This document shows positions 1 to 13,010 of a DNA stretch of 64,000 bases, in pieces. Made by a program: the position numbers and the translations under genes. Positions within the stretch are counted from its first letter, which is position 1; every line of letters starts with the position of its first letter. This DNA comes from Orientallactaga sibirica (Eukaryota > Chordata > Mammalia > Rodentia > Dipodidae): the NCBI GenBank assembly GCA_036365145.1, contig JAEOAD010000015.1, positions 8,921,501 to 8,985,500 on the forward strand. Reading direction: 5' to 3'. The notes beneath the pieces are model-generated. The model was given only the letters and a program-made list of their open reading frames with translations. It was not told the origin of the DNA and made no database searches.

Positions 1-1089
1 TACTGAGCTGTTCACCCAAATGTCAAGAACATTTGTTCAAACTATCCCAAAGGCCAGCACATATTGGTGTGTCTTCCTCTGAGATTATGTGCTGCAAGAG
101 TTGAAACATTAAACCATCATTAACAGAAATTTTCAAGCAGGATAATATAATGGAAACATTCAGGGATACTTCAGAGTATTCAAAAGCACAATGTGGTGTC
201 ATGCAGTATCAGACCAAGAAAGTGGAAAATTTGTGAGGAAGCAAGTTGCCCTCCTGTCTGTCCCTCTAACTTGCAGACTCATATGTGATATACATCACTG
301 ACACAGGTGCAGCTTTGTGATGGTGGAATAGCAAATGGTCATGATTAAAGCTAGCCTTATGAGTTTTAGTTAGTCATCGCAATGAAAGAGGAAACACAAT
401 AGGAAGAAGTGTGAAATATTGCTTAGGTCCCACAAACTAGATAATAAGAGAAAACATCCTAATTTAGTTCAGGTGCTTAGCTTCTGAAAAGAGTTTATTT
501 TTCTTCTTTTTTGCAAACCTGCTTTGTCTACCTTTCTGCTTCAGCTTTGACTGGAGCACCTCAGCTCCCAACACTACAGTTCAAATGTCTGACAGCGATT
601 GACTAGGTTCTCTTCATGTTCCAACTTCAGCTTCCTGGGGCAGAAAATCTTTTTGGTCAAATCAGGTCAACCGTTCAACTTGATATAGCAAGGGAAATGG
701 GGTCACCCAGTTCTGGCCTGCTCTTTGGTTTCACTGAAGGTAGCTAATAACAATTCTCATGAAATACATGTGGCCTTAGCAGTCACCACCAAGATGTAGA
801 TCATAATTTGTAGCTTGTTTATTCAAAGCATCCGCTGTATTTCCCCATATATTTGCAATTGTTAATTTTAAATCAATTTCTCCAAGAACAACTTCTGACA
901 AGTTAAATTGTGATGTATATACTTTTACAATTCATTTTATTTCTTCTTCCTTCCATTGCCATCTATATTAGGAAGACATTACACACCAAATACACACAAT
1001 GGAACCCTCATAGATTAAGATTTCCATTAAACAAAATAGTTAAAATTGATTGTCTTAATACTTACAATTAGTTTTGAAGGAGTGGCTAT
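1..1089. other. Unique AT-rich DNA, no feature recognised
   Basis: I see no gene, repeat copy or RNA signature here. The sequence is moderately AT-rich with stop codons in every frame at short spacing. The stretch near 480-760 is somewhat richer in C and G but has no long open frame. Confidence 0.5.
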
Positions 1090-1205
1090 ATTATTTCTAT
1101 TTAATGATGAGGAAACTAAAACAAAATGATTTTAAGTTAATGCCTTAAATTAAACAGTTACACAGTGACAGAATCCAGAACAAACCCAGTCTTTATGTGA
1201 GAACT
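1090..1205 (+). repeat. MIR-like ancient SINE fragment
   Basis: The core 'atgaggaaactaaaac' at about 1107, followed by 'cagttacacagtgacagaa' and a 'ccagaacaaacccagtct' block, follows the order of the conserved MIR core (gatgaggaaactgag, then cacacagctagt, then gaacccaggtct). It is heavily diverged, as expected for a SINE that predates the placental radiation. No target duplication remains. A chance match is possible but three ordered blocks make it unlikely. Confidence 0.6.
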
Positions 1206-1596
1206 GAGATTTTATGTATTAATACTAAACTAAATGAATATTAACCCATATGGGTATCTTATTCATATAAGCCAATATTTGTGGAGTGCATTCATCTGAA
1301 AATAACATAATATCAGCCATGCAAGTCATTCAGGGAAAATAAAATCTCTTTGTTTATAATTGCATCTGGTAACTCAGAAGAATAGCTCTTCATGAATTCT
1401 GAAATTTCATAGTCATCAGTAGAAGTTTGCCCATTTCTCTGAAGTTATAGGAACTGGAAGAATGTGAGCTTTCATGACTGAAACACTAAACTGAAATTAG
1501 ATAACCTACATTGTATGTACGTATGCTGTTTTAAAGCCTTATGCATTTGGGCAAGACACCAACTAAATAAACTTCGTCTTTAAAATTTGAGTGAGG

Positions 1597-1748
1597 CCAG
1601 ACATGAGGGTACACATGTTATAATCTCAGTACATGGGAGGCAGAGGTAGGAGGATTGCTGTGAGTTGGAGGTCAGTCTGGGACTAGAGAGTAAATTCCAG
1701 GTCAGTCTGGGCTACAGTGAGATCTTACATTGGAAAACAAACAAACAC
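1597..1748 (+). mobile_element. B1-like (7SL-derived) SINE with 15-bp target duplication
   Basis: The copy contains the B1-like landmarks 'gggaggcagaggtaggagga', 'gtgagttggaggtcagtctg' and 'ctgggctacagtgagatct', then a CAAACAAACA tail. The 15-bp direct repeat AAAATTTGAGTGAGG lies at 1582-1596 and again at 1749-1763, which marks an L1-type insertion and fixes both ends. The 5' end is degraded (the first pyrimidine-rich bases of B1 are altered), so it is a fairly old copy. Not expected to be transcribed. Confidence 0.88.
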
Positions 1749-1763
1749 AAAATTTGAGTGAGG

Positions 1764-4073
1764 ATGTCTCCCTTACAATTTTTTGTGAGATTAGCATTTA
1801 CCTGTTTACATATCTACATGAGCTGTTCTGTTGCTATTACAAAATGCTCAGGGCAGCACTTGCTCTCTAGTGCCTATGCCCTCCAACTCCATGCATTCAT
1901 TACCTTTGTCTTCACTGGGCCTGGAATATTTAAGCATTAGGATCTGACCTGGGACTTCTGCTTTACCTGTGTGTCAACTATGAAGCCTTCTGTGACATGC
2001 TTTTTCTTAGATCAAGTACTTTTTATAGCTTCTGTGATAGGTAAACAATGATCTATATCTAATAATATTCCCAAGAAATCTGCACATGAATGCTAATGAG
2101 CCAATACTGTAGTATTTTGAATAAAACCTGGATGCATAAAATGCCAAAGAAAGTGCTTTCCATAAGAAATTGGTTCAAAAGGGGATCAAAGAATATAAAA
2201 TGGCAATAAGGCATTGGAATATTTTTAAGATGCCCATAAAGTTTATTTAGCCGACACTGATTTTTTTCCTGAGTAGAACATACAGCAGATTATATATATA
2301 TATATCACTTAATGTCTAACCATTATACTTTATAGTCAGCCAGGACCCTTAAATTTTAAACATATATGAATGATACTAAAAGTCTAATTCATATTGCCAC
2401 TTCTTAGATTTTTATGGGCACTTTTATATAAGCTTTTTTGCTAATTCTTATAAAAATGAGTTTTTTTTTTAATCCCAAAGATTTGAATGGAAGTTTTGAT
2501 TTTCAGAAAGATTGAAAGGCATCTCATTTAAGGGGCTCCTATGCCTTGAAGCATAGAACTTCACAACATGGGGCTTGAAATAACACTGGCTGGTTTTGAT
2601 CAGCATTTGCTGAGTGACAAAAAGAAAGAAAGAACAAAAGAATGAAAGAATGAAAGAAAGATGAAAAAAATAATATTCCCCTCATAAAATAGAGGTATAT
2701 TTGACTGCAAACAGAAAGGACTTATTTACAGATGTACGAACAAGTTGTGAAGTTTGTCAACAGCCAGCACCAGTTTTCTTATTTAGGAATGTCACTGACA
2801 ACTTCAGTTCCCCTACCATCTCCCAGTCTTTGCCTTTTCTTCTATACCTTCAATTGCATAGAAATAATAGATACTTGAAAGGAAAACTTAAAAGAGGAAA
2901 TATTTACTATTTTCCACCTTATGTCAGCCAAGAGATGATGTCCAGCCTCTGTACATGTCACATTTTCCCCTAGCCTAAGAAAGAACTGCAAAGGTGAAGG
3001 TGACATTTCTGGAAATAAGAGCAAGCTTGCAAATTGTTGCATGGAACAGAAGCTGATAACCATAGGTTTATCTTCCCTCAAAGGTTAGATTTAGGCCAGA
3101 TAAAGATTGTTTAAGAACTCCACACCCACTCCATCACTAAGTTAATGGTAAGAGAGGGCTTCTTAAGTAGTTGATGTACTGTTTATTCCTCCCCCCCCCC
3201 CAAGATAAATATAATTAAATACGAAAGGTGGTGATGGTGGTTGAACATCTGTCTTTAGCTTTCACATTTTTCACAGTCTGTTGATTAGGTTATGTTTTGT
3301 ATTATTCCAATGTCCACAGCTGTCAAGCGAAATGGGAGCAAGCCTGCCGAATCAGGAAGCCAAGGTCTGCAGCAGCTCGTCACGTTCCGTGTGGTAATAG
3401 CTGGTGACAGCTTCCACTCTGAACAAATTGTTTTCCGTTGCTTGATGGGTCTCAGCTGTTCTAACCTGGGAAGTGATGAGTTTTGCCTTTATTTGGAAAG
3501 TAAGATGTGTTCAAATAGAGTTGCTGAATTTTTCTTTGTATGTTATTGTTTGTTTGGTTTGAACAAGAAATATGGACGTTTGTATATACGCATGCATTCG
3601 TACTTTGATTTGTTGTTGATGGTAAGTTCTCATCTTACCAAGCACAATATCTGGAGCTTTCAAAGGTCTGTCTGATTCTAAGATTGGAGTGGGAGAGATC
3701 AGCAGAAGGGTGAGAGGAGCATTTCCACCAAGCACCCTGACATTGATTTCTTAATGGGACTCTAAAGCATTTGTTCTAAGGGTGTTGTCTTTTCCTCTTT
3801 AAGTGAGGTTATCTCACACCAATATCCCCGAATAATGCCAAACAGTGGACTGCTCATAAAGATGGTGGATTGGGAGATACAACACTGCTTCCTTCAGATG
3901 TGTCAGGTCTTCAGAATTGATTATGTGTGCTTTGACTGCAAACAGAACTGAACATGTTTGTATTTGTAATAAAATGGTCTAGACGATTGTCCCTAGGGAT
4001 TTGATGTGTATCATTCTTCCTCTACATAATTATAGATGTTATAAATATATTTTGACCAAAGGTGTTGGTTGTA
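1764..4073. other. Unique DNA with low-complexity patches
   Basis: No gene is supported. Small items are an (AT)n run near 2290, a GAAA-rich purine patch at about 2620-2665 and a C11-type run near 3190. The block 3290-3480 is richer in GC than its surroundings and carries one of the longer open frames (3292-3675), but that frame has no recognisable domain. Confidence 0.5.
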
Positions 4074-4262
4074 GGGTCTGGGAAGATGCCTCAGTGTTTA
4101 AAGAAATTTGCTTGCAAGGCCTGCTGGCCTAGGTTCAATTCCCTAGAACTCATATAAAGCCAGATGCAAAGTGGTACAAGCATTTGTAGTTCATTTTCAG
4201 TGGTAAGAGTCTCTGACATGCCACTGACATGCATATTCGCACAAACAAATATAAATAAATTT
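4074..4262 (+). mobile_element. tRNA-derived SINE, old copy
   Basis: It starts with 'gggtctgggaagatgcctca', has the B-box region 'aggttcaattccct', then 'agccagatgcaaagtggta', and ends in ATAAATAAA. The usual CTCTCT tract is lost. The order matches the better preserved copies at 11734 and 50503. It is strongly diverged, so an early insertion is likely. Confidence 0.75.
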
Positions 4263-4734
4263 TTAAAATATGTTAGTTTACATACAGTTTAACAAGAAAG
4301 AACTCAAGGTATCCATTGTCCTAAATAATATTTCTTCCAAGTGTACATTCAGTAGCCACGCTTCCCTATTAAGCACTGGGATATGATTAGTATCCTGGAG
4401 GAAATTTTTTATTTTTTTTCACTTGAATGAACTTCAAATTAAGAGCTGGTGACTCCTGAAGCAAGTCATTAAGGATAAGACCTGAGGCTTTACCTATTGC
4501 CAAGTGAAGCACATATGTCATAGATTTTCACTTTGGCAGGATTGGACTTAGGGGATAGCACTGCCACCTGAGAGGGGACCAATGACCACCTCTAGTATTT
4601 GTCATAGCAGGAGTGAATCATAGGCACAATGTAATATTTAAATCATGAGTGTGAGTAAATGTATAGAAATGATAAGTAATAAAATTTATGATCTTGCCAG
4701 AGACAGGTACTCTGAAAATCATATTTCTTACATC

Positions 4735-4865
4735 ACCTAGGTAACAATTCTGTCAGTTACCATCATAATTTTGCAGATGAGACAAGTGATATATATATTA
4801 AAAATCATCTCTTGTCTGAGCTCAAATAGCTAGTAAACATTGGAGTCTTTATCATTGGCTAAGTT
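4735..4865 (+). repeat. MIR-like ancient SINE fragment
   Basis: The blocks 'ttttgcagatgagacaag', 'gctcaaatagctagtaaac' and 'ttggagtctttatc' match the order of the MIR core (cagatgagga, then cacagctagtaa, then a trailing region). Low identity, no flanking duplication visible. Assigned by eye only. Confidence 0.5.
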
Positions 4866-7800
4866 CTGTGTGTTTCTAAAGACCACAATTGCATTTATTA
4901 TTTATTATTTTGATTTAAAAATCAGCACATTTTAAGGGTGATTAATCTCAAATATCAGTGCAGTCTCATAGATCTCAAGGGCATCCTTTCTTTTCTTTCA
5001 TTGATGACCACATTTTAAGGGAAATTTTGTCTAGTTGTAATTAGCACAGTGCAAAGACACAATAAAGGAAGTTGTATTATCTTTTATTATCATCATAATT
5101 ATGGTATTTCTATAAATTAATTGCATATGTGATATCATGGATAAATATCATAAGTTATTCTGACCTTTAATGTTACCAATGACAAAAATAAATCAAAATT
5201 TTACATCTAAATATTTAATATAAATAGTGTAGCTAAGAAATTGTCTTAGAGAGAAACTATTTCTGGATGTAATTCTGTCTTCACTCAAAATTAGTGATAA
5301 TATTTACCAGTATACATACAAATATTTCCTAATTTTGATATTAAAAATTTCAGTCCCTCATTGTACTCATAATATGAGGGAGCTAGCTAGGAGAAAGTGT
5401 GTCTGTAAATTACATTGAATTATTAATTGAATTAGAATTTTATATACCAACATTTCCACTGGGTGTAGTGGTTATTTTCTACCACTCATTTTCCCTGAAA
5501 TGTATTTCCAGGCATTCCTACCCAAAGGACTTGTCACTCACTATACTGGGCAACATGGTTGGTGAAAACTAATCCACTGGTTATATTCAGAGGGAGAAAA
5601 AAAAATTAACCACAAAGCACTTAGCTGTCAGCCTTATGATCTGACAAAAATTCAATGACATTGATTTGTTTTAATTCTTCAGTTTTTCTAATTGGTCCCA
5701 TGCTGATCACCAGTTAGTATTCATAACACTAAATTCATGTTAACATTTGATTGCTAATCTTTGTATGATCAATAGATTGTAATTTTAGAGTTCCTTAATT
5801 GGATTGTAAACTCATAGTGGGCATATGAACATTTTTATCTTTCTTCATGACTCTTGAAATAGTTCTGAGAACACAAAATATACTCAGTTTGGCTGCTAGC
5901 AAATTAGCAAAGCAACTGATACCTGGGTAGATCAGGTGTGACCTCTTTTGATCTGCAGCACATGTGTTGTCTGCTTGGCACTGAGATAGATGTAAGATAC
6001 AATAATCATGGAGTTGTGGGCATGAAAGTGGGAAATCTTCTATAGATCATTTATTGTGCAGTATTGTCAGTATGGGGGGTAAGCACTGAAGCTTAGCATT
6101 GAGAAATTAACATGTGAGTGATGTGAGATAAATATCCCAATCCATTGGAACTGTTTGGCATGAGAAATGAATGAAGCAATAGAGTGAGGATGAATTCAAA
6201 TTTTTATCTCCATGGGAGACAGGCCTTTCTCTCCTAACCTAGATACAGTACCTGAACCTAAATAAGCAGGATATCAGATTTCATTAATTTAGTAATTTTT
6301 GGCTAAAATGTAAATATGTATTCAATAAATTCCTTCATTTATATTCATATTAATCTGATAAGACTCAAAGGTGAAATGGGGATGCCTTCCTAGGTGAGCA
6401 TGGCACATAGTTTTGTACATTGTATTTGCCCCTCAGAAAGCTGTTTTCGTTATTTTTAAAATAAATTGTCTAATACAGAAGAGATGCTATAAAGAAAGGA
6501 AGAAAGGAAAAGATGATGGAGGGAAGGATGGAGGAAAAAAATATTTACCACAAACTAAAGCTGGATATGCTGATCCTGCCTTATCCTTCAATAAATGATA
6601 AGGCACAATCACATGCATTTGTTACTGAAGTGGTCCTGATGAGAATCTGTTCATTTGAGACTGTGTTTGCTTATAGCTCAGACTTTAGAAAAGAACTACA
6701 GAAATTAAATGAATGCCAGTCAGAGGTGGTCATTCTAACAATAACTCTGGTCAAGAACAGAAGGTATATGCACATATACTCCAAGGGAATGGCAGAGATC
6801 AGCGACAGAACTTGGCAAGCACGATCATCATACTTTCATGCTCTGAGGAGAGAGTTGAGTTGATATGTCAGGCATCCAGAGCTGGGCAGGAAACATTCTC
6901 CACTGAACAATCCTTTTACTGGTATATATTATAACTGGCAAGATTAATCTTATTAATGCTTTCAGATAAAGCTGATTTCACAGTAAGAACACAATGTCAT
7001 GAATACATTTTTATGTATACAAATACATGGATGTTTGTTTCATAATATCTTATTCTTTATGTGTTTTATCATATTTCTTTCATTTAACAGTATATTTTTT
7101 CATGTAACCACTGAATTTTAAATTAATCTTTGCATTTTCCTATAAGAACAATGCTATTTGTTTTGTAAAGTATAATATCATTGATTCCCTGACATGTGAT
7201 AGTTCATTGTTGAAGCTAATGCTGTAATAACCAAGACAGTTGAGGCATAGCAAACTTCACAAGTCTTGTAGTGTACAGCGTTAGTCTATCTTATTTCTAA
7301 TTCTGTGTATGCCTCTTCTTGTCTTAGTCACATACTGATATTGACAAGTAGAAACATTAACCAAGAAGGCTAAATGAAGGGTCTAGAATTTGTTGGGCAT
7401 AGAGGTTTTTTTGTTTGTTTCTGGATTATTAATTCATATTTTGGGTTTTATTTCAGATTTCAAAAGTTTTAATGATTTAATTCAGATATAGATTGGTATT
7501 AAATTACAAGACTAATAATACAGCTCCTTTATGTACTTTTCCCAGGTTTCTACAATGGTAACCTTATGAACAATATCATCCTCCCCAAAAAATAAAGAAG
7601 GAAAGAAAGAAAGAAAAAAGACCCTAATACTAATACTTTTCACCAGCATTACTCAAACATTCATCAGTAATTACTGGTACATGAGAAATTCTACACCATT
7701 TTATCATCTATGTTGGTTTGAGTATATGCCCACGCTAAATTAATAATGAGCAGTTCCAAAGCAATAGAGTTTGCCATTTTGTCAACATTCAATTGCCTAC

Positions 7801-8059
7801 AGAATCCCTACTACATAGATTCTATAAACCTTAAAATTATACCATATATATATAATAAAAGGAGCATTCAAATCTGTAAGTATAGAAAATCCAGGATAAA
7901 AAAGATTCTGATAGCAGTCAGCGATAGAAGTCAGAAACATAATAGTTGTCTCAAGGCAACTCAGGATCATTCAAAGATGGATTATTTTGAGGAAATAATT
8001 ATACATCACAACTTAAGCCATAAAGGGAGAAGAAATATTTAGTAGTTTTGATGTTATTA
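4866..8059. other. Unique AT-rich DNA, no gene recognised
   Basis: About 3.2 kb with no clear repeat copy. It holds short purine-rich patches (6490-6540 and 7595-7620, AAGG/AAAG-type). Overlapping open frames at 6413-6934 give low-complexity or unfamiliar peptides and no splice-site pair that I can support. Confidence 0.5.
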
Positions 8060-8410
8060 TTGTAGTGTGTGTACATGTATAATGTGTGTGTGATATACAC
8101 ATGATTGTGTACAGACATGCAAACCTTATACATGTACACATAGAGGCCAGAAAAGAATGTCAGATGTTTTCTATTGTTTTTGTGTCTTTTATTGAGACAG
8201 AGCTTCTCTCTACATCTTGAGCTGATATTTTTGGGAGCCCCAGCAATTCTTCTGACTTTGTGTCCCACAGGACTGGGGATTATAGGCCACATAGCCATGC
8301 CCTGCTGTTCACTGAGGGCTAAGGAACTGAACACAGAGATAGCAGGTCCTCTCAGGTACTTATGCTTGCATAGAAAGTGCTCTTCCCCACTGAGCCATTT
8401 TCATAGTCCT
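8060..8410 (-). mobile_element. B3/B2-class-like SINE, reverse orientation
   Basis: Read on the plus strand it opens with a GT-rich tail (about 8063-8110). Then come 'atagaggccagaaaagaatg', a segment with 'attgagacagagcttctctc', 'caggactggggattatagg', and finally 'ggaactgaacacagagatag' and 'ccactgagccattttca', the reverse complement of a tRNA-like head. This is the layout of the rodent B2/B3 superfamily with its embedded B1-like segment. A related copy lies at 61605-61892. Family name is approximate. Confidence 0.6.
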
Positions 8411-9149
8411 ATAAGTATTTTAAATCTTTTTAAGTTACTGCAGTTTAAAATGGCTATCACAACTTACAGATGAATATTAGACATTCAGTCTTCAATTTCA
8501 ATTAATATAATACTTGTTGAAAGTTACAAGCCCAGTTTATTATTAATATGTTGCCTTATGAAAATGCTTATTTAGGAAATATTCTTAGTAGAGAAATTTG
8601 AGACAAAACATAGAATATCAAAACTGGATCCATTTTATTCAAATACTGTCCAGAGAAGAGTTTATAATTTATACCTTTATTTTAATATTGTCTTTCCCAA
8701 AATGAATATTGTTATGTATTTTTATATCTTTTATAGTTTGACATGTGAATATATTTTCTCATTGCTTATTGTCTTAACTTACATGTAACTGGGTTTTGTG
8801 TTTGAAAATTGCCTCCAGTTCTTCTTAACCATGAACATTTCTCATTCTAATTTGATGTTTTATACTCTTTTCTTTTTCTCCCAGCATTCTTTATTTTATA
8901 GTAATTCTATTTTTCTTATTCATGTATTGAGATATGATACATTTTAACTTTGTAAACACGTTCAACATTTGTGTACAAGCTACCAATCATGGTTTCAAAA
9001 TTTATACTATTGGTATTTTACATTTTAAATGTTCTCCTCACAGAAAAACAAGTTAAAGTGGACACTCATATTTCTTAACAGTGTATATTTGTTTATATTT
9101 TGTTTGTTTGAATCTTGTATGCATTTTCCTTTTTAAAAATATTTTTATT
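8411..9149. other. AT-rich unique DNA
   Basis: No gene. The part near 8925-9030 has wording like the 3' end of an old L1M read in reverse ('tattgagatatgatacattt'), but it is too short and diverged to annotate as a copy. Confidence 0.4.
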
Positions 9150-9297
9150 GCTGGGTGTGGGGGCACATGCACTCGCGAGGCAGAAGTAGGATTGCCATGA
9201 GTTCGAGGCCACCCTGAGACTACATAGTGAATTCCATAGCAAGACCCTGCCTCAAAAAACAATAAAATAAATAAATAAATAAATAAATGAATAAATG
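9150..9297 (+). mobile_element. B1-like SINE
   Basis: It starts 'gctgggtgtgggggcacatg', contains 'gccatgagttcgaggccacc' and 'gagactacatagtgaattcc', and ends in 'aagaccctgcctcaaaaaac' followed by an (AAAT)n tail. A short internal deletion removes part of the 'cctttaatcccagcac' block. Its tail abuts an oppositely oriented tRNA-SINE, so the two may form an inverted head-to-tail pair of different families. Confidence 0.85.
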
Positions 9298-9633
<336 letters not shown>

Positions 9634-10290
9634 AACTTTTCCCTTTTGATATCAAATACAAGATGGTAATAAATTTCTTTGAATTTTCAAACATAAGGCT
9701 CCAATGCATCTACTTTTTTCTTGGTCTGATGCCATTTGTTTTTGTTGTTGTAACTTTAAAATATTTTACAGTTAGACTGAAAAATATATTTTTATCACTA
9801 TTGAAAATTAAAATTTATTTGCAACATTTAGGTGCTTTTTCTTCCATATTAGTTATTCATATAATTAGATATTTGTTTTCATTTATTATGGAAATTTTGT
9901 ATTGATAAAATTAACTTGCATTATACTTACAGATTGATACTTTAAGATAATTTCTTTCTTCTTAATCTTTTTGCTTTTTCTTTCAACAGATATTGCAACA
10001 TCAATTATTAATGCTGCATCTTTATTCTTTATTCAGGTATTTTCTCCAGGATCTCAGTAAGGTTTCTCAGCTCTCTTCACTTAGATTCTGCATATTTCCT
10101 AAGAGCACCAAGAACTTCCCTTGGCCCTTCATGTGAATTATTGAATATGGTGAAAATGCTTGTTCTCCACATTTTTATTTATTTCTCCTAATTTTTTGGC
10201 TTCAGTAACATGGTAGGAATGATTGCTAGAGTGTTCAAAGTTAGAGGAAAAATAATGAATAGCTGATTGTCTTGGATGGAAATGCTGAAT
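9634..10290. other. AT-rich unique DNA
   Basis: I see nothing beyond AT-rich sequence. The open frame 9663-9905 is an artefact of T-rich composition (Phe, Leu and Ile dominate). Confidence 0.45.
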
Positions 10291-10372
10291 CTTTTTTTTC
10301 TTTTCTTTTCTTTTCTTTATTTTTCTTTTCTTTTCCTTTATTTCTTTTTTTCTTTTCTTTTCTTTTCTTTTT
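10291..10372. repeat. TTTTC-type polypyrimidine tract
   Basis: An uninterrupted pyrimidine stretch made of TTTTC and TTTC units, broken only by single A residues. On the minus strand it makes lysine-rich translation. It could be the expanded A-tail of a lost retroposon. Not a gene. Confidence 0.8.
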
Positions 10373-10674
10373 TTACTGAGACTCGGAGGTCCCATTGGAA
10401 GAGAATAGAATGAATTCCTGAAGGGGCTAAGTGACCTCAGGAGATAGTTCAGAGTCTGCAGCTTCCAAGATGTATATATATATATCTCCTTAGATTTGTT
10501 CATTATTCCATTTTTTCCCATGCAATTCTACCTGTACCTATTAGGATATAGCAAATAAAAGAATTGTAGTATCTTTAAACAATAGCTCAGAGAATTAAGC
10601 AAATGAATTTTGCTTGAGATGAGAAAGAGACAGAGTTCAAATAAACCATGTCCCCAAAAGAAAAAGAACTGGAA

Positions 10675-10875
10675 GCTGGGCATATTGGTACATACCTTTA
10701 CACACCTTTAATCACAGCACTTGGGAGGCAGAGGTAGGAGGATTCCCATGAGTTCGAGTCCACCCTGAGACTACATAGTGAATTCAAGGACAGCCTGGGC
10801 TAGAGTGAGACCCTATCTCCAACAAACAAACAAACAAACAAACAAACAAACAAACAAACAAACAAACAAACAAAC
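10675..10875 (+). mobile_element. B1-like SINE with (CAAA)n tail
   Basis: It runs from 'gctgggcatattggtacata' through 'cacttgggaggcagaggtag' and 'gactacatagtgaattcaag' to 'agagtgagaccctatctcca'. The tail has become a perfect (CAAA)n array of about 13 units (10822-10875). A partial duplication in the head ('cctttacacacctttaatca') adds about 10 bases. Flanking duplication not identified. Confidence 0.88.
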
Positions 10876-11347
10876 ACCAGAAAGAATAAGAAAAGGAGTT
10901 TGAAAAAGGTATGTTTGCACATTTTGCCAGTCCTGAGTGACCATTCGACCACAGTTTGACAAATGAGACTGGAACATCCTTGGAATAGAGGAGTGTTCCC
11001 GATTTCCTGCACTACTTTTTAGGATTCTTGGCACATTACATCATGGGTTCCTCTGGATTTCTTTAAAGTGGGAATAAGGAAACATATAATCATATGTTAG
11101 CATATTGCTTCTTGAATTTCTCTAGCAATTGAACCTGATTCTCAATTTAACAAATACAATTAGGTGTGACTCATTTAGAACAAACACAATTTTTACAAGA
11201 GGGGCTACTAGAAGAAATTCAATGGGCCATAGTATACTACCAAAATATAAGAAAATGTCTACCATGGTAATTATGAGCTGTCTACTAACACCAATAAGCT
11301 CAGGAAATGAATCAACATGTGAGACAGTATTTAAAAACAATATATCA

Positions 11348-11530
11348 AGCTGGGTGTGGTGGTGCACACCTTTAATCCCAGCACTTGGGAGTCAGAAGTA
11401 GGAGGACCACTGTGAGTTTGAGGCTACCCTGAGACTACAGAGTGAATTCCAGGTCAGTCTGGGCTATAGTGAGACTCTACCATGAAAATCCAAACAAACA
11501 TAAACAAAAAATCAAGTAAACAAATAAAAA
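11348..11530 (+). mobile_element. B1-like SINE
   Basis: Full-length copy from 'agctgggtgtggtggtgcac' through 'cctttaatcccagcacttgg' and 'gactacagagtgaattccag' to 'gtgagactctaccatg', then a mixed A-rich tail of CAAACA units to about 11530. Substitutions are scattered, indicating middle age. Confidence 0.88.
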
Positions 11531-11733
11531 AGAACTGACTAAGAAATACACCCAACATCATAAAATATGCCATTATAGAAACACTGGAAGTGTATCAGGC
11601 ATAGGTTTAGTTGGAATGGGAAAGCCATGATGGGAAGCATTGAGGTGAACATTGACTACACCTTAAAAATTACATTCAGAGAAATACTATCTTTACTTTT
11701 ATTCATAAGTGACTAATGAAAATCCCACAATGA

Positions 11734-11915
11734 GGGGCTGGAGATAGGGCTCAGTGGTTAAGGTACTTGTCTGCAAAGCCTCATTACTAGAGTTTGATTC
11801 CCCAGTACCTACACAAAGCCAGATGCACAAAGTAGTGCATCTGGAGTTTGTTTACTGTGGCTAGAGGCCCAGGGTTGCTCACTTTCCCTTTTTCTCTCTC
11901 CTTTCAAATAAAATG
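11734..11915 (+). mobile_element. tRNA-derived SINE (short subfamily)
   Basis: The head 'ggggctggagatagggctca' is followed by the A-box area 'ctcagtggttaaggtact' and a B-box-like 'agtttgattcccc'. The body has 'gccagatgcacaaagtagtg' and 'catctggagtttgtttactg', ending in a pyrimidine tract and 'caaataaaatg'. One of the cleaner copies of the short subfamily in the window. Confidence 0.88.
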
Positions 11916-12154
11916 AAAACCATAATAAGAAAAGGAAATGTGTTGAGAAATAATAAGCTTTTAATTTTAGTTCAAACTTATACATAATTATGGAATGAGA
12001 AATGCAATTGGTCCTTTTTCAATGTTCCTTATCAGTGTGTATTCATATCACACATACAAACTTCATTGGTCATGTTTCATTACCAGCCAAAAATTCTTGC
12101 TGCTCAAAATGGGTCCATGCTTGCTTTTTTCCCTTTTGTTTGTGTCTTTTTGTC
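11916..12154. other. Unique DNA
   Basis: No recognised feature. Short overlapping frames begin near 11995 but show no domain. Confidence 0.4.
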
Positions 12155-12232
12155 ATTTTTACATGGGTGCTGGTGATCCTCATACTTGCATGTCAAGCAC
12201 GTTGCCCCTGAGCCAACTCTCCAACCCCTGTT
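12155..12232 (-). mobile_element. Truncated B3/B2-class-like SINE
   Basis: The run 'tacatgggtgctggtgatcc', 'catacttgcatgtcaagcac' and 'ctgagccaactctccaaccc' is the reverse-complement head of the same family as 61605-61892. The distal part is missing or too diverged. It marks an old fragment. Confidence 0.55.
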
Positions 12233-12856
12233 ATGCATCTTATTAGCAGTTACTGTTGGATGACAATCAGTATATATTGGTTTGAATCTTCAGGCTCTAG
12301 ATCAATAATGATTTTAAACTTGCTTATTAGCCAGTTGTATGTCTTCTATGATTTGCCTGTTAATATTCTTTCTCCATTTTCTCTAGAATTTTTATTTTTT
12401 GAGTAAAACTTTGTAGCAGTGTTTACGTTAAGATCAGTGAACTTTATGTTTGTAATTTTGCAAATGTTTATGCTCAGCCTCACATATATGATATTAAATT
12501 GTTTTTATTAAAGTAATTTTCATTCAGAAAAAGTTATAGTTTTAGTATAATCTGATTATCTCTGTAGTCTGCAACCAAATGAGAGAAATAATAAAATATT
12601 CCAGAAGTTCAGAATGGGCTTCCAGTTTCTTCCACCCCTGTCACACCAAAATGAAACTTCTATCCTAACTTCTAACAATTTATATTAGTATATACTTATA
12701 TATTCCTACTTTGCAAAACTTATCTCATATGAAATAGCCTTTTATTATGTTTTGTTTCTGTTGTTTAATATTGTCTCTTTTTTATTTATTTATATTATTT
12801 ATTAAACATTTTCATTTTAGAATGTTTTGATGCTTTAAGTAATTCAGTTCACTTAA

Positions 12857-13010
12857 AGCCAGGTGTGGTGGCAAATGCCTTTAATGCCAGCACATGGAAT
12901 GCTGAAGTAGAAGGGGTGCTATGACTTCGAGGTCAGCCTGAGACTATAGAGCGACATAGGGAATTCCATGTCAGTCTGGGCTAGAACAAGACCCTACCTC
13001 AAAATAAAAA
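12857..13010 (+). mobile_element. B1-like SINE
   Basis: It runs from 'agccaggtgtggtggcaaat' through 'cctttaatgccagcac' and 'tcgaggtcagcctgagacta' to 'caagaccctacctcaaaata'. A short insertion ('gcgacatag') lies before the 'gaattccatgtcagtctg' block. The tail is short. Middle-aged by its substitutions. Confidence 0.86.

Noticed and set aside
3292..3675. 127-codon open frame on the plus strand
   Set aside because: No recognisable domain, no convincing splice sites, and length is within chance for a 64-kb window. Treated only as a possible conserved block.
10138..10521. 127-codon minus-strand frame
   Set aside because: The centre is the Lys-rich translation of a TTTTC tract; the rest has no domain.
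10822..10875. Regular short repeats that could suggest an array system
   Set aside because: A plain (CAAA)n SINE tail; no repeat-spacer structure of CRISPR type anywhere in the window.
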